From Terrimonas sp. (GTDB taxonomy: Bacteria > Bacteroidota > Bacteroidia > Chitinophagales > Chitinophagaceae): DNA of 64,000 nt. The stretch is from positions 62,001-126,000 of the forward strand of contig NZ_QCZJ01000016.1 of NCBI RefSeq assembly GCF_003075435.1. Reading direction: 5' to 3'. Of this stretch, positions 53,307 to 63,536 are shown piece after piece. The notes beneath the pieces are model-generated. The model searched no databases and was not told where the DNA came from. It saw nothing but the letters and a program-made list of their open reading frames with translations. The position numbers were made by a program, and so were the translations under genes. Each line of letters starts with the position of its first letter. Position 1 is the first letter of the stretch.

Positions 53307-53708
53307 TTAAGACTCATGCTCAACCTGCTCCCCGTCATTCCACATTTCTTCCAGCTTATAAAACTTACGGGTTTCCGGTTGAAAAATATGAACAACAATG
53401 TTTACATAGTCAATCAATACCCATTGTAAGGCCTGGTAGCCTTCATGCCGGTACGGGCTTTCGACGCATTTTTCTTTCACTTCATCCTGTATGGCATCCG
53501 CTATTGCTTTTATCTGTACATTGCTCGATGCTTCACAAACAATAAAAAAATCCGCAACAGCTTCATCCACCTTCCGGAGATCAAGTGAAATAATATTTTC
53601 ACCTTTCTTATTACGTATTGCGTTTATGATCGTTTTAAAAAGCTTGCTGTTCCTCGTTAATCTTGCTGAACGTTTGGGGCGTTCACTTAGCACTTGTAAT
53701 GATGTCAA
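53307..53708 (-). CDS. rsfS: Ribosomal silencing factor RsfS
   Basis: The 133-residue protein contains NKKGENIISLDLRKVDEAVADFFIVCEASSNVQIKAI, cited here only as the RsfS/Iojap core, and HEGYQALQWVLIDYVNIVVHIFQ. RsfS binds ribosomal protein uL14 and blocks subunit joining in starvation. It lies upstream of ftsH and divergent from birA, a conserved Bacteroidota order. Confidence 0.92.
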   Translation of the reverse strand: MTSLQVLSERPKRSARLTRNSKLFKTIINAIRNKKGENIISLDLRKVDEAVADFFIVCEASSNVQIKAIADAIQDEVKEKCVESPYRHEGYQALQWVLIDYVNIVVHIFQPETRKFYKLEEMWNDGEQVEHES

Positions 53709-53845
53709 TAGAAAGAATTTTTAGATTTACCCTGCTTTTACGGGGTTGATTTTTTGTTTTTGTTTATTGCATCTTTTCCGGATGCATATTTATTTGCTTA
53801 TTATCTAACTTGCTCAAAAATAGTAATTAATTCCCGTAATTCCCC

Positions 53846-54583
53846 ATGCATTCATTTGGACGGTTTTTAAGCATTTTAGATAGTGTGGATAGCACCAACA
53901 ACTATGCCATGCAAAAAGTACATGCCCGTTTGGCAAAACATGGTGATGCCTGGCTTGCACTGCAGCAAACACAGGGAAAAGGGCAGCGCAGTAAACATTG
54001 GATAACAGAACCGGGACAAAACATAACCATAAGCTTTGTTACAGAGCCGGATTTTCTGCGCCCCGATAATTCTTTTCATCTTATTGCTGCAGTGGCATTA
54101 GGAATTTATGATTTTTTTAAACATTATGCCGGGGCAGAAACCCGGATAAAATGGCCTAATGATATCTATTGGCGTGACAGAAAGACAGTTGGCATATTGA
54201 TTGAAAATGTAATAAGAGACAAAAAATGGCTATATGCTGTAATTGGAGTTGGAATAAACATTAATCAAACAGATTTTGGCGCATTTAATGCAACATCGCT
54301 TTTGTGTATTACCGGTAAAAAATATGATGTTACTACACTTGCTAAAGAGCTTTGTGGCTTTCTGGATAAAAGATATGAACTGCTGAAATCTTCTGCGGAA
54401 GCTATTTTGCTTGATTATCAAAACGCTTTATATAAGCTCAATGAAAAAGTAATTTTTAAAAAAGAAAATATAACCTTTGAAGCTGAAGTGCTCGGCATTA
54501 CAAATGATGGTTCATTAATTGTGAATGCAGGAGAGAAGATGCTGTTGACCTGGGGTTCTGTGGAATGGGTAATAGAAAAGTGA
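53846..54583 (+). CDS. birA: Biotin-[acetyl-CoA-carboxylase] ligase
   Basis: The 245-residue protein is a BirA catalytic domain without a DNA-binding helix-turn-helix, so it acts as ligase only. Motifs are LDSVDSTNNYAM, QTQGKGQRSKHWITEPG for biotin-AMP binding, IKWPNDIYW and VGILIENVI. The C-terminal SH3-like part follows. It attaches biotin to carboxylase carrier proteins. Confidence 0.92.
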   Translation: MHSFGRFLSILDSVDSTNNYAMQKVHARLAKHGDAWLALQQTQGKGQRSKHWITEPGQNITISFVTEPDFLRPDNSFHLIAAVALGIYDFFKHYAGAETRIKWPNDIYWRDRKTVGILIENVIRDKKWLYAVIGVGININQTDFGAFNATSLLCITGKKYDVTTLAKELCGFLDKRYELLKSSAEAILLDYQNALYKLNEKVIFKKENITFEAEVLGITNDGSLIVNAGEKMLLTWGSVEWVIEK

Positions 54584-54740
54584 TAAGTAGTAAGTAACAG
54601 GAAGTAAGTAGGCTTCCTGCAACCGGGAACTGGTAACTGCCATCCAGGCCACAGCTGTTAAACAAAAAGCCTGGGCATCTCACGTTTTTAGTCTGACTTT
54701 TCACGATAATTACTCCGGCGAATATTTAAACATTTTACCG

Positions 54741-55379
54741 ATGACGAATTTTATTCCTGTTTTTCCTTTGGCAATTGTTGTTTTCCCGGGAGAGGATTTA
54801 AACCTTCACATTTTTGAACCAAGATATAAACAGCTGATAACAGAATGTTTTATGGAAGGAAAGCCTTTTGGTATTCCGGCGGTAATCAATAATAAAGTAA
54901 GTGAATGGGGAACCTCAGTAAAAATAGAAGAGATCGTAAAAACCTATGATAATGGTGAAATGGATATCCGCACTAAGGGAATGCAGGTATTCCGCACCCT
55001 GGAGATCATAAAAACCATTCCGGATAAACTGTATAGCGGCGCTATAGTTAATTATCCTCCCAATAGTCCCACCGGAAGTAAAGACCTGATGAAAAAAGTG
55101 CTGAGCGGAATGAAGGAGATGCACAGGATCTTAAATATCTCCAAATCCTATAAAAAGCCCGAAGAAGAACTATCGGCTTATGATATTGCCCATCATTGCG
55201 GACTTTCTGTTGAAGAAGAATACGAATTGCTAACCCTGCTGCTTGAATTGCAACGGCAGGAATACCTGAAGCGGCATCTTGCCAAAGTATTGCCTGTATT
55301 AAATGAAACAGAAGCGTTGAAGGACAAAATCAAATTGAACGGGCACTTCAAAAACCTGAGTTCTTTTGATATTGACTAA
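54741..55379 (+). CDS. Lon N-terminal (substrate-binding) domain protein
   Basis: The 212-residue protein starts IPVFPLAIVVFPGEDLNLHIFEPRY, a PUA-like Lon-N fold, and has EEIVKTYDNGEMDIRTKG. It lacks the AAA+ and protease parts. Stand-alone members may bind unfolded substrates. The 160-base space before it holds repetitive AGTAAGTA words but no gene. Confidence 0.82.
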   Translation: MTNFIPVFPLAIVVFPGEDLNLHIFEPRYKQLITECFMEGKPFGIPAVINNKVSEWGTSVKIEEIVKTYDNGEMDIRTKGMQVFRTLEIIKTIPDKLYSGAIVNYPPNSPTGSKDLMKKVLSGMKEMHRILNISKSYKKPEEELSAYDIAHHCGLSVEEEYELLTLLLELQRQEYLKRHLAKVLPVLNETEALKDKIKLNGHFKNLSSFDID

Positions 55380-55498
55380 GCCACTTCCAATTTGTAGCCA
55401 ATAGGGTTGTAAATTCAGATTTTCGTGCTCTTTGTGAACTCTTTGTGTTTTTTGTGATAAAAAACTAACCACAAAAAACACAAAGGACATAAAAGTAT

Positions 55499-57145
55499 TT
55501 AACTATTCATGCTTGCCAAAAACTCCTGGTTATCTTTTGTGCCACGCATGCGTTTCAGCAATTCATTCATTGCTTCTTCAGCATTCATATCAGCAAGATA
55601 ATTGCGGAGCAAATGCATTCTTTTCAATACATCCCTGTCTAACAACAGGTCTTCGCGACGGGTAGATGAAGCAACAAGGTCTATTGCCGGGAAGATACGC
55701 CTGTTGGCCAATCTTCTGTCTAACTGCAATTCCATGTTACCGGTTCCTTTAAATTCTTCAAAAATCACTTCATCCATTTTTGAACCGGTATCAATTAATG
55801 CGGTTGCCAGTATAGTAAGAGAGCCGCCATTTTCTATTTTCCTGGCCGCACCGAAAAACTGTTTTGGTTTTTGCATCGCGTTTGCTTCCACGCCACCAGA
55901 CAATACTTTACCTGATGCAGGGGCAACTGTGTTATGCGCTCTTGCCAAACGGGTAATAGAATCCAGCAGGATCACTACATCATGGCCACACTCTACAAGG
56001 CGTTTTGCTTTCTGCAATGCTATAGTAGAAACTTTTACGTGTTTTTCTGCCGGTTCATCAAAAGTAGAAGCAATTACTTCCGCTTTTACACTTCTTTCCA
56101 TATCCGTTACCTCTTCAGGTCTTTCATCCACCAGCACAATCATCAGGTAACATTCAGGATGATTTTCCGCGATAGCGTTCGCTATTTCTTTTAATAAAAC
56201 GGTTTTACCTGTTTTGGGCTGTGCTACGATCAATCCGCGCTGGCCTTTACCAATCGGCGTAAACAGGTCAATCATGCGGGTGCTGTATGCAGATGGCTGC
56301 GTGAACAGGTTTAATTTTTCAAATGGGAAAAGAGGCGTGAGATAATCAAAAGGCACACGATCCCTCACTTCTTCCGGTGATTTACCATTGATCGCTTCCA
56401 CTTTAAGAAGGGCAAAATATTTCTCGCCTTCTTTTGGCGGGCGAACAGACCCGGAAACAGTATCCCCGGTTTTTAACCCAAATAATTTTATCTGCGAAGG
56501 AGATACATAAATATCATCAGGAGAAGAAAGGTAATTATAGTCGCTGCTTCTTAAAAAGCCATACCCATCAGGCATCATTTCCAGCACACCTTCGCTCATT
56601 ACCACGCCATCAAATTCAATATTGAAATTTTGCTCGCGGCGCTGAGGATAGCTTCTTCTTTCTGCCTGGGGCTCTTCTGCTACCGGAAGATCAACCGGCA
56701 ATGCAGCTTCACTGATTTCTGCTTCAGGAACAGCTTCTTCCTCAATTACGGCATCTATATTTACCGGCGTTTCCGGCTCTTCTGCAGCTTCTTCTGCTTC
56801 AACAGACCTGGATTTTTTTATGACTTTTTTCTCAGGTTTCTTTTCTGCATCTGCGGCGGCCGCTTTTTTCCTTTTTGGAGCAGGTGCAGCAGGCGCTTTT
56901 TCGCTATCAGACTCAACAATAGCTTCTTCGGTGCTGTTAGCCGTGGTGGTTTTTACAAGCCTTCTGCGCTTACCTTTTTCTTCGGTTTTTGCAGCGCCGG
57001 CACTGTTTACAATAGCCTGCTTATCTAAAATTTTATAAATAAGCTCCTGCTTGTCTAATTTTTTTGCATTGGGAATGCTAAGTTGCTCAGCAACATCAAG
57101 CAGTTCAGGAACGAGCATATCGTTCAATTGCAAGATATCATACAT
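55499..57145 (-). CDS. rho: Transcription termination factor Rho
   Basis: The 548-residue protein has the Rho_N domain (1-45), then an unusual low-complexity insertion rich in Ala, Glu, Lys and Pro (about 50-165). The RNA-binding cold-shock-like part ([22 protein letters not shown]) follows, then the ATPase with Walker [17 protein letters not shown], Walker [17 protein letters not shown] and the Q/R loop. The long charged insertion between domains is common in Bacteroidota. It terminates transcription by unwinding RNA from RNA polymerase. Confidence 0.95.
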   Translation of the reverse strand: MYDILQLNDMLVPELLDVAEQLSIPNAKKLDKQELIYKILDKQAIVNSAGAAKTEEKGKRRRLVKTTTANSTEEAIVESDSEKAPAAPAPKRKKAAAADAEKKPEKKVIKKSRSVEAEEAAEEPETPVNIDAVIEEEAVPEAEISEAALPVDLPVAEEPQAERRSYPQRREQNFNIEFDGVVMSEGVLEMMPDGYGFLRSSDYNYLSSPDDIYVSPSQIKLFGLKTGDTVSGSVRPPKEGEKYFALLKVEAINGKSPEEVRDRVPFDYLTPLFPFEKLNLFTQPSAYSTRMIDLFTPIGKGQRGLIVAQPKTGKTVLLKEIANAIAENHPECYLMIVLVDERPEEVTDMERSVKAEVIASTFDEPAEKHVKVSTIALQKAKRLVECGHDVVILLDSITRLARAHNTVAPASGKVLSGGVEANAMQKPKQFFGAARKIENGGSLTILATALIDTGSKMDEVIFEEFKGTGNMELQLDRRLANRRIFPAIDLVASSTRREDLLLDRDVLKRMHLLRNYLADMNAEEAMNELLKRMRGTKDNQEFLASMNS

Positions 57146-57357
57146 AAATAATACACTATAGGTTTAACATCTCATCATCAAACACCATTACTACTTTTGA
57201 AATTTGAAAGAGAAAATGTTGAAATGAATTTTTGGTTGAATGAAAAGGCGCGGAATGATTAAACTGAAAAAATCCTGGAGCAAGGTTAGAACTGATCAGT
57301 TTGATTCCGCAGCAATGTTACATTAAATTTCTGGAAAGTAAAAAAAATTTTCCCTCT

Positions 57358-57365
57358 TATCTTTG
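57358..57365 (+). promoter_or_regulatory. Candidate -7 element for asnS
   Basis: TATCTTTG matches TAnnTTTG and lies 64 bases before the asnS ATG, leaving a leader of about 55 bases. Confidence 0.5.
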
Positions 57366-57429
57366 CGCTCATTTATTTTTCAACTATAATAACGCCAGTA
57401 AAACAGGGTTTCTTATCTAAAATAATAAT

Positions 57430-58866
57430 ATGTTCAACAACCGGGTAAAAATAAAACAACTGCTCGCTCAGGAGCCTAAAGAACAGGAAGTTACAGTGAT
57501 GGGATGGATTAAGAGTTTCAGGAATAACCAGTTTATCGCGCTTAACGATGGCTCAACAAACGCTAATATCCAGGTTGTGGCAGCATTGGGCAAATTTGAG
57601 GAATCGCTTTTAAAGCGCTTTACCATATCTGCGGCTTTAAAGGTTAAGGGCATTGTTGTTCCTTCTCAGGGAAAGGGGCAAAAGCTGGAGCTTAAGGCAA
57701 CCGAAATAGAAGTTCTGGGCGACAGCGATGCTGAAAAATACCCATTGCAGCCCAAAAAGCACAGCATGGAGTTCCTGAGGGAAATTGCCCACCTGCGCTT
57801 CAGAACCAATACATTTGGCGCTGTTTTCCGCATACGGCACAGTCTTGCTTTTGCCGTACATAAGTTTTTTAATGAAAAAGGGTTTGTATACCTGCATACG
57901 CCAATTATAACCGCAAGCGACGCGGAAGGCGCAGGCGAAATGTTCCGGGTAACCACTTTACCATTTGATAATCCGCCCCGCAATGATAAAGGAGACACAG
58001 ACTTTAAGGAAGATTTCTTCGGTAAATCAACAAATCTTACGGTAAGCGGACAGCTGGAGGGAGAACTGGGCGCAACGGCTCTTGGAGATATTTATACGTT
58101 CGGACCAACTTTCAGGGCTGAAAATTCCAATACTCCACGCCATCTTGCTGAATTCTGGATGATTGAGCCTGAAATGGCTTTTTACGATCTTGAAGATAAC
58201 ATGAATCTTGCCGAGGAGTTCATCAAATACCTTATTAAATATGTATTTGAGCACAACAGGGAAGACCTTGACTTTTTAGCGCAACGTCTTGCGGAAGAGG
58301 AAAAACAACTGCCCCAGGATAAACGCAGCGAGATGGGACTGATTGAGAAACTTGATTTTGTATTAAATAACAGCTTTGAAAGGATCACATATACTGAAGC
58401 GATAGAGATACTATTACAATCCAATCCTTATAAGAAAAAGAAATTTCAATACGAGGTAAAGTGGGGTATAGATATGCAGAGTGAGCACGAACGCTATCTT
58501 GTAGAAAAACATTTTAAAAAACCGGTTATTGTTACAAATTATCCTGCCGCTATAAAAGCTTTTTATATGCGCCAGAACGATGATGGCAAAACTGTTGCAG
58601 CCATGGATATTCTTGCACCGGGCATAGGAGAGATCGTTGGCGGCTCTCAGCGTGAAGAAAGATTAGACAGGCTTGAAGCACGCATGAAAGAAATGCATGT
58701 TCCGGCAGAAGAACTATACTGGTATCTTGATACACGGAGGTATGGTACTGTTCCTCATTCCGGCTTTGGGCTTGGCTTTGAAAGAATGGTGCAGTTTGTT
58801 ACCGGCATGAGCAATATCAGGGATGTTATTCCTTTTCCACGTACGCCAAAGAACGCGGAGTTTTAA
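57430..58866 (+). CDS. asnS: Asparaginyl-tRNA synthetase
   Basis: The 478-residue class II enzyme has an N-terminal OB anticodon domain ([20 protein letters not shown]) and the catalytic core with [20 protein letters not shown] (motif 2) and [15 protein letters not shown] (motif 3). Residues match AsnRS rather than AspRS, and the length is right. It charges tRNA-Asn. The last base pairs overlap the end of the convergent Usp gene by four bases. Confidence 0.95.
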   Translation: MFNNRVKIKQLLAQEPKEQEVTVMGWIKSFRNNQFIALNDGSTNANIQVVAALGKFEESLLKRFTISAALKVKGIVVPSQGKGQKLELKATEIEVLGDSDAEKYPLQPKKHSMEFLREIAHLRFRTNTFGAVFRIRHSLAFAVHKFFNEKGFVYLHTPIITASDAEGAGEMFRVTTLPFDNPPRNDKGDTDFKEDFFGKSTNLTVSGQLEGELGATALGDIYTFGPTFRAENSNTPRHLAEFWMIEPEMAFYDLEDNMNLAEEFIKYLIKYVFEHNREDLDFLAQRLAEEEKQLPQDKRSEMGLIEKLDFVLNNSFERITYTEAIEILLQSNPYKKKKFQYEVKWGIDMQSEHERYLVEKHFKKPVIVTNYPAAIKAFYMRQNDDGKTVAAMDILAPGIGEIVGGSQREERLDRLEARMKEMHVPAEELYWYLDTRRYGTVPHSGFGLGFERMVQFVTGMSNIRDVIPFPRTPKNAEF

Positions 58867-59708
58867 TCTTCTTTTTCGTGAATAGATAAGATGGGTATTC
58901 TTGAATGAAATACCAGTTCGGAAGCATGACTTTTTTGAAACAGTCTTTCAAAAAGGTTATGCCTTCTTGGAACTACGATCAACAGATCCAGGTTATTACT
59001 TTCCGCAAATTCATTAATCCCTGTTTCAACATCTTCATTATTAATAAAGAAAAAACCGGTTTTTACTTCTTCTCCTAATAAAGATTGCAGCAATGCTGCT
59101 TGCGATTTTGTTTCTTCGCTGAAGCTATCTTTATTGTAATCTACGTTCAGTACGCCAAGTTCCGCACCAAAAGTTTTTGTCCATTCCTTAAGATATGCTA
59201 CCGGTGTTGTTTCTTCTATTTTCTTAAGATCACTGGCAAATCCAATCTTTTTAATACCGTTGAATGTTGCGCCGGAGGGAACAACGACTATCGGCCATTT
59301 TAAATTTTTTATTGCAGACAGCGTAGAACTGCCCACCAAAAGCCGTTCAACCGCTCCTCCGCCTCTGTTTCCCATCACAATAGCAAAAGGCTTCACGATT
59401 TCACACAATTCTTCCAGTTCTTCGGTAAGTATTCCCATTCTTACATCCGTATCTATTTTTATTTTGTTGGAGGTAATATGCTGTAGTTGTTCTTTAAGCG
59501 TTTGTATCTTCTCTTTATTGATCTCTTCTATCTGGTTGATATCAATAACAGGCAGGGGAACATCCATATTGTTATTATAGGAAACTGGTAGCTGGTATAC
59601 ATGCAGCAGCAAAACAGCAGCATCCAGGGCAAGCGCCATATCAACGGCATAATTGGTTGCATTAAGCGCGGTTGGAGAAAAATCAGTTGGTATTATGATT
59701 GTTTTCAT
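58863..59708 (-). CDS. Universal stress protein, two Usp domains
   Basis: The 281-residue protein has two Usp halves (about 1-145 and 150-281). The first begins [20 protein letters not shown] and has the nucleotide loop [17 protein letters not shown]. In the second the ATP loop is not conserved ([19 protein letters not shown]), so only one half probably binds ATP. It acts in the cytoplasm in stress response. It is convergent with asnS. Confidence 0.88.
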   Translation of the reverse strand: MKTIIIPTDFSPTALNATNYAVDMALALDAAVLLLHVYQLPVSYNNNMDVPLPVIDINQIEEINKEKIQTLKEQLQHITSNKIKIDTDVRMGILTEELEELCEIVKPFAIVMGNRGGGAVERLLVGSSTLSAIKNLKWPIVVVPSGATFNGIKKIGFASDLKKIEETTPVAYLKEWTKTFGAELGVLNVDYNKDSFSEETKSQAALLQSLLGEEVKTGFFFINNEDVETGINEFAESNNLDLLIVVPRRHNLFERLFQKSHASELVFHSRIPILSIHEKED

Positions 59709-59793
59709 CTGCTTGTTTTTTTTAAAACTTTGATGCTAATTTCATACAAAATTCCTTTTCATCAATTTTTAAGAAGATATAAATTCATGCTTT

Positions 59794-60738
59794 ATGAATA
59801 TTCCTTCCGTTGACCTCTCACAATTTACGCAGGGAACACCTGAAAGTAAAAAGGCTTTTGTTGAGCAATTGGGCAAAGCGTATGAAGAAGTTGGGTTTGT
59901 AGCAGTAAAAAATCATGGTATTCCAGACGAACTGATCCAATCGCTTTACCAGAATGTGCAACAGTTTTTCTCGCTTCCGCTTCAAAAAAAAACCGGTTAT
60001 GAAATACCCGGGCTTGCCGGGCAAAGAGGCTATACTTCTTTTGGGAGAGAGCATGCCAAGGGGAGTGAAGCGCCTGATCTGAAAGAATTTTTTCAATACG
60101 GGCAAACCGTTGAAGACGGGGATGTAATAAAAGAAGAATACCCGGATAATGTAGTGGTAGATGAAATTCCTGCATTCAATCCTGTTTTTCTGAACGCGTA
60201 CCGTGCGTTCGAAAAATCAGGCAAGGCATTGCTCCAGGCCATTGCCTTATACCTTGATCTTGATGAAGATTTTTTTGACGATAAAATTCATAATGGTAAC
60301 TCCATTCTAAGGGCTATACATTATCCTCCGATATTAAGAGAGCCTGCATCGGCTATACGCGCCGAACAACACGAAGATATTAACCTCATCACTTTACTGG
60401 TGGGAGCAAGTGCTGACGGATTGCAGATCCTCACCAAACAAAACCAATGGGTGCCCGTTACTTCACTACCGGATCAAATAGTTGTAAATGTTGGCGATAT
60501 GCTGCAGCGGCTTACCAACAACAAACTCAGGAGTACAACGCACCGTGTGGTAAATCCGCCTAAAGAATTATGGCATACTTCGCGTTTTTCTATTCCTTTT
60601 TTTCTTCATCCAAAAGGAGAAATGTCTCTTGCCTGCCTTGAAAGCTGTATAGACAGCGCACATCCTAAAGCTTATCCTGATGCCACTGCAGGGGAGTATT
60701 TAGATGAACGGCTGAGAGAAATAGGTTTAAAAAAATAA
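59794..60738 (+). CDS. Isopenicillin N synthase-like Fe(II)/2-oxoglutarate dioxygenase
   Basis: The 314-residue protein has the DIOX_N domain (PSVDLSQFTQGTPESKKAF) and a 2OG-FeII core with EQHEDINLITLLVG (His and Asp ligands), GDMLQRLTNNKLRSTTHRV (third His) and RFSIPFF (R-x-S for 2OG). All metal and cosubstrate residues are present. The substrate is unknown; the family oxidises small molecules. It is 33 bases upstream of chrA and could be co-transcribed. Confidence 0.85.
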   Translation: MNIPSVDLSQFTQGTPESKKAFVEQLGKAYEEVGFVAVKNHGIPDELIQSLYQNVQQFFSLPLQKKTGYEIPGLAGQRGYTSFGREHAKGSEAPDLKEFFQYGQTVEDGDVIKEEYPDNVVVDEIPAFNPVFLNAYRAFEKSGKALLQAIALYLDLDEDFFDDKIHNGNSILRAIHYPPILREPASAIRAEQHEDINLITLLVGASADGLQILTKQNQWVPVTSLPDQIVVNVGDMLQRLTNNKLRSTTHRVVNPPKELWHTSRFSIPFFLHPKGEMSLACLESCIDSAHPKAYPDATAGEYLDERLREIGLKK

Positions 60739-60771
60739 CTCCTGGGTTTATAAATTCTCTGTGCTTTGAAA

Positions 60772-62022
60772 ATGCTCCGTCATATTCCTTTTTTAAAAGC
60801 TGTTTTCCTGTATAGTGTTACAGCTTTTGGTGGCGCGCAGGGGCATTTAGGCATGATGATGAAAACCTTTGTTTCCAAACGCAAGGATATTACAGAACAG
60901 GAGTTGCTTGAGTACAATGCATTTTGTCAATTGCTGCCCGGTGCATCATCAACCCAGATCATCACACTTATTGGTTATAAAAGGGGAAGACTTCCGCTTG
61001 CCATTCTTACCCTGGTTATCTGGATCTTGCCGGCCTGTATACTAATGAGCGGTTTTTCTTTCCTGCTTAGTTATATAGATAATGCAGCACTGCAGAATGA
61101 CTTTTTTAAATTTATTAAGCCGATGGCAGTTGGTTTTTTGGCTTTTGCCGCTTTCAGGGCTTATTTGCTGGTAGCCACCAACAAAGTAGCAAGGTTAATA
61201 ATGGTACCGGTAATGATCATTACCTATTTTCTTTTTAAAACGCCCTGGGTTTTTCCCGGGGTTATTTTATTAGGGGGTATTATCACCAATTTTACCGAAA
61301 AACGAACTCCAAAAATCAACATTGAACCAAGACCAATCAAATGGGGGAATATCGTAATGTTTTTTTCGCTGTTTATCATAGCTGGTACGCTTAGTGAGTT
61401 AGCAAGGCGTCATAATTGGAAAGAAAGAAAAGCGCTTAACCTGTTTGAAAATACCTATCGCTTTGGTAGCCTGGTTTTTGGTGGCGGAGACGTACTGATG
61501 CCAATGATGTATGAGCAATATGTTGTTCGTCCAAATACAGAGAGAATTTTATTGAACAATAAAGATGTATTAAGGATTGATAAGAACGAGTTTTTAAGCG
61601 GCGCAGGTATTGTAAGAACAATCCCTGGTCCCACTTTTTCTTTTTCTGCCTTTGTGGGGGGGGAGGCGTTAAAATCAGAAGGTGTCAGAATGCAGGTTAT
61701 TGGTTGCATCATAGGTTCTTTTGGTGTTTTTCTACCCAGTGCTTTGCTGGTGCTTTTCTTTTTCCCGGTTTGGCATAACCTGAAAAAATACAGTGGAATT
61801 TACCGAGCGCTTAAAGGCATTAATGCTGCGGTGGTGGGTATAATGGCTGCCGCCACTTTTTTTCTGATGAAAGATGTTTCCTTTTTTGAAGCTAATGAGT
61901 CATATACCATCAGCTTTCTGAATATTGGCGTTATTGCCGGCACATTTTTATTACTGCTTTTTACCCGCTTGCCTGCGCCGGTTATAGCACTTGCCTGCTT
62001 ATTATTAGGATGGATTTTCTAA
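60772..62022 (+). CDS. chrA: Chromate transporter ChrA
   Basis: The long form of ChrA, about 417 residues, with two CHR domains. The N-terminal one has [18 protein letters not shown] and [16 protein letters not shown]; the C-terminal one has [16 protein letters not shown] and [19 protein letters not shown]. It has about 11 membrane segments. I start at the ATG 60772; a TTG 6 bases upstream is possible. It exports chromate, probably by a sulfate-like route. Confidence 0.9.
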   Translation: MLRHIPFLKAVFLYSVTAFGGAQGHLGMMMKTFVSKRKDITEQELLEYNAFCQLLPGASSTQIITLIGYKRGRLPLAILTLVIWILPACILMSGFSFLLSYIDNAALQNDFFKFIKPMAVGFLAFAAFRAYLLVATNKVARLIMVPVMIITYFLFKTPWVFPGVILLGGIITNFTEKRTPKINIEPRPIKWGNIVMFFSLFIIAGTLSELARRHNWKERKALNLFENTYRFGSLVFGGGDVLMPMMYEQYVVRPNTERILLNNKDVLRIDKNEFLSGAGIVRTIPGPTFSFSAFVGGEALKSEGVRMQVIGCIIGSFGVFLPSALLVLFFFPVWHNLKKYSGIYRALKGINAAVVGIMAAATFFLMKDVSFFEANESYTISFLNIGVIAGTFLLLLFTRLPAPVIALACLLLGWIF

Positions 62023-62588
62023 TTCCTGTAATAATTATTTCTTTCAATTTCTTCCTTCACACTATCGGGCACGAGATAACGGATCGATTTTCCATTCCTG
62101 ATGGTTTGTCTTAATTGCGTTGCGGATATCTGCAGCAGAGGTGCGTCTAATACTATCACATTCTCATTTTGCGTATTTACTTCAAAGCCAGGCCTGTTAT
62201 AAACGAATATCGGGTAGCGCTGCATTATTACTTCAGCGTTTTTCCATTTGGGCAGGTTCTGATAGCTATCACTTCCCATAATAATAGAAAACTCGTGTTT
62301 GGGATATTTCTCTTCAAGGTAAGCCAGGGTATCAACGGTGTAAGATGGCTTGGGCAGATAAAATTCTATATCCGATGCTTTGAGTTTATCTTCTCCCTCA
62401 ATAGCCAGTCTAACCAAATGTAATCGCTGGTATTCATTCAATAAAGCGGCGGAATTTTTAAATGGATTTTGAGGAGATACTATAAACCAAACCTGGTCGA
62501 GGTTGGTATTGTTGGCAATAAAACTAGCTATTATTAAATGCCCGTGATGAACAGGATTGAAGGAGCCAAAGTAAAGACCAATTTTCAT
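62019..62588 (-). CDS. nadD: Nicotinate-nucleotide adenylyltransferase
   Basis: The 189-residue protein starts [20 protein letters not shown], the nucleotidyltransferase loop with the HxGH motif, and contains [15 protein letters not shown]. It ends with the [10 protein letters not shown] motif, where ISSTxxR is the usual form. It makes nicotinate adenine dinucleotide in NAD synthesis. It overlaps the chrA stop by four bases, convergently. Confidence 0.93.
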   Translation of the reverse strand: MKIGLYFGSFNPVHHGHLIIASFIANNTNLDQVWFIVSPQNPFKNSAALLNEYQRLHLVRLAIEGEDKLKASDIEFYLPKPSYTVDTLAYLEEKYPKHEFSIIMGSDSYQNLPKWKNAEVIMQRYPIFVYNRPGFEVNTQNENVIVLDAPLLQISATQLRQTIRNGKSIRYLVPDSVKEEIERNNYYRN

Positions 62589-62604
62589 TAAGAGATATTG
62601 CGTA

Positions 62605-62829
62605 TTATAAATCCTCTACCAGCACATTATCTGCTTCATTCAAACGCAAACTTAAATTATATCCCGCAACTGTTACTGATATAGGATCGCCTAAAGGAGC
62701 TACCTGCAAAATTTTTACGGTTTCACCGGGAATAAACCCCATCTCCATAAGTTTGAGATAAAAGTCATTATCCTCTATTTCTTTTATTATTACTGTTACG
62801 CCCGGGTTTATTTCTGAAAGCCTTTTCAT
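62605..62829 (-). CDS. feoA: FeoA family protein
   Basis: The 74-residue protein is an SH3-like FeoA: LSEINPGVTVIIKEI, then FYLKLMEMGFIPGETVKIL and ISVTVAGYNLSLRLNEA. FeoA helps the ferrous iron transporter FeoB. No feoB is in the window on either side, so it is orphan here, or a FeoA-domain protein with another role. It is 16 bases upstream of nadD on the same strand. Confidence 0.85.
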   Translation of the reverse strand: MKRLSEINPGVTVIIKEIEDNDFYLKLMEMGFIPGETVKILQVAPLGDPISVTVAGYNLSLRLNEADNVLVEDL

Positions 62830-62921
62830 TATAGCACAAATCTATTGGTAGTTTTACAAAATGAATTACGATTTTTGGAAAACTGGTATATTAAACTTTT
62901 CGCAGTAGGATAATCTTGTTA

Positions 62922-63051
62922 TGCAGATTCCTCCTGCGTCGGAATGACAAGCTTTGGAATGTATGTTGAACAATAGTGTAAATGTTCAACTATTGTATTA
63001 AAGCTGAACATTGCACCGCAGCCTGTCATTCCGACGCAGGAGGAATCTGCA
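62922..63051. repeat. 130-bp element with perfect 28-bp inverted arms
   Basis: The arms 62922-62949 and 63024-63051 are perfect inverted repeats of 28 bases, starting TGCAGATTCCTCCTGCGTCG. The centre has smaller complementary words (TTGAACAATAGT facing TTCAACTATTGT-like). It sits in the feoA/ybeY divergent space and may carry or affect both promoters. No coding frame is inside. Confidence 0.85.
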
Positions 63052-63100
63052 AACGCCAGTATACAAATAATTGAAATAAGCTCCACGAAAACAGCTCACA

Positions 63101-63520
63101 ATGCCAAACATAAACTTCTTCTTTCCTTATAAAAAGAACATTCTTACCGATAGAAATAAGCTTAAAGGCTTTATTCAACAGCTGTTCAAAAAGGAAAAAA
63201 CCTCCCTTGATTCGCTTCAGTACATATTCTGTTCGGATGATTTCCTGCTACAGGTAAATAAACAATACTTAAAACACGACTATTATACAGATATCATCAC
63301 TTTTAACCTGGGCGAAAAAGCTGTGGAAGGAGAAATATACATCAGTATTGACAGGGTAAAAGATAATGCAACAACCTATAAAACCAGCTTTAAAAGAGAA
63401 CTTCACCGGGTAATTTTTCACGGTGCACTGCATTTATGCGGCTATAAGGATAAGTTAAATGAAGAAAAGAAGGTAATGAGAGCCAAAGAAGATCGTTACT
63501 TGCAGGAGTATTTTAAATAA
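63101..63520 (+). CDS. ybeY: Endoribonuclease YbeY
   Basis: The 139-residue protein has the UPF0054 pattern: LQYIFCSDDFLLQVNKQYLKHD, then DIITFNL and the metal motif VIFHGALHLCGYKDK. Two of the three histidines of HxxxHxxxxxH are present; the third position is Asp or Lys in the GYKDK segment, which I recall as common in Bacteroidota. YbeY processes rRNA 3' ends. A parS-like site begins directly after its stop. Confidence 0.9.
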   Translation: MPNINFFFPYKKNILTDRNKLKGFIQQLFKKEKTSLDSLQYIFCSDDFLLQVNKQYLKHDYYTDIITFNLGEKAVEGEIYISIDRVKDNATTYKTSFKRELHRVIFHGALHLCGYKDKLNEEKKVMRAKEDRYLQEYFK

Positions 63521-63536
63521 AGTTCCACGTGAAACG
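63521..63536. other. parS-like site
   Basis: AGTTCCACGTGAAACG matches the ParB-binding parS consensus (TGTTTCACGTGAAACA, with TGTTCC variants) at all inner positions. Only the two outermost bases differ and one inner base is the C variant. It overlaps the start codon region of the next gene. Confidence 0.55.
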
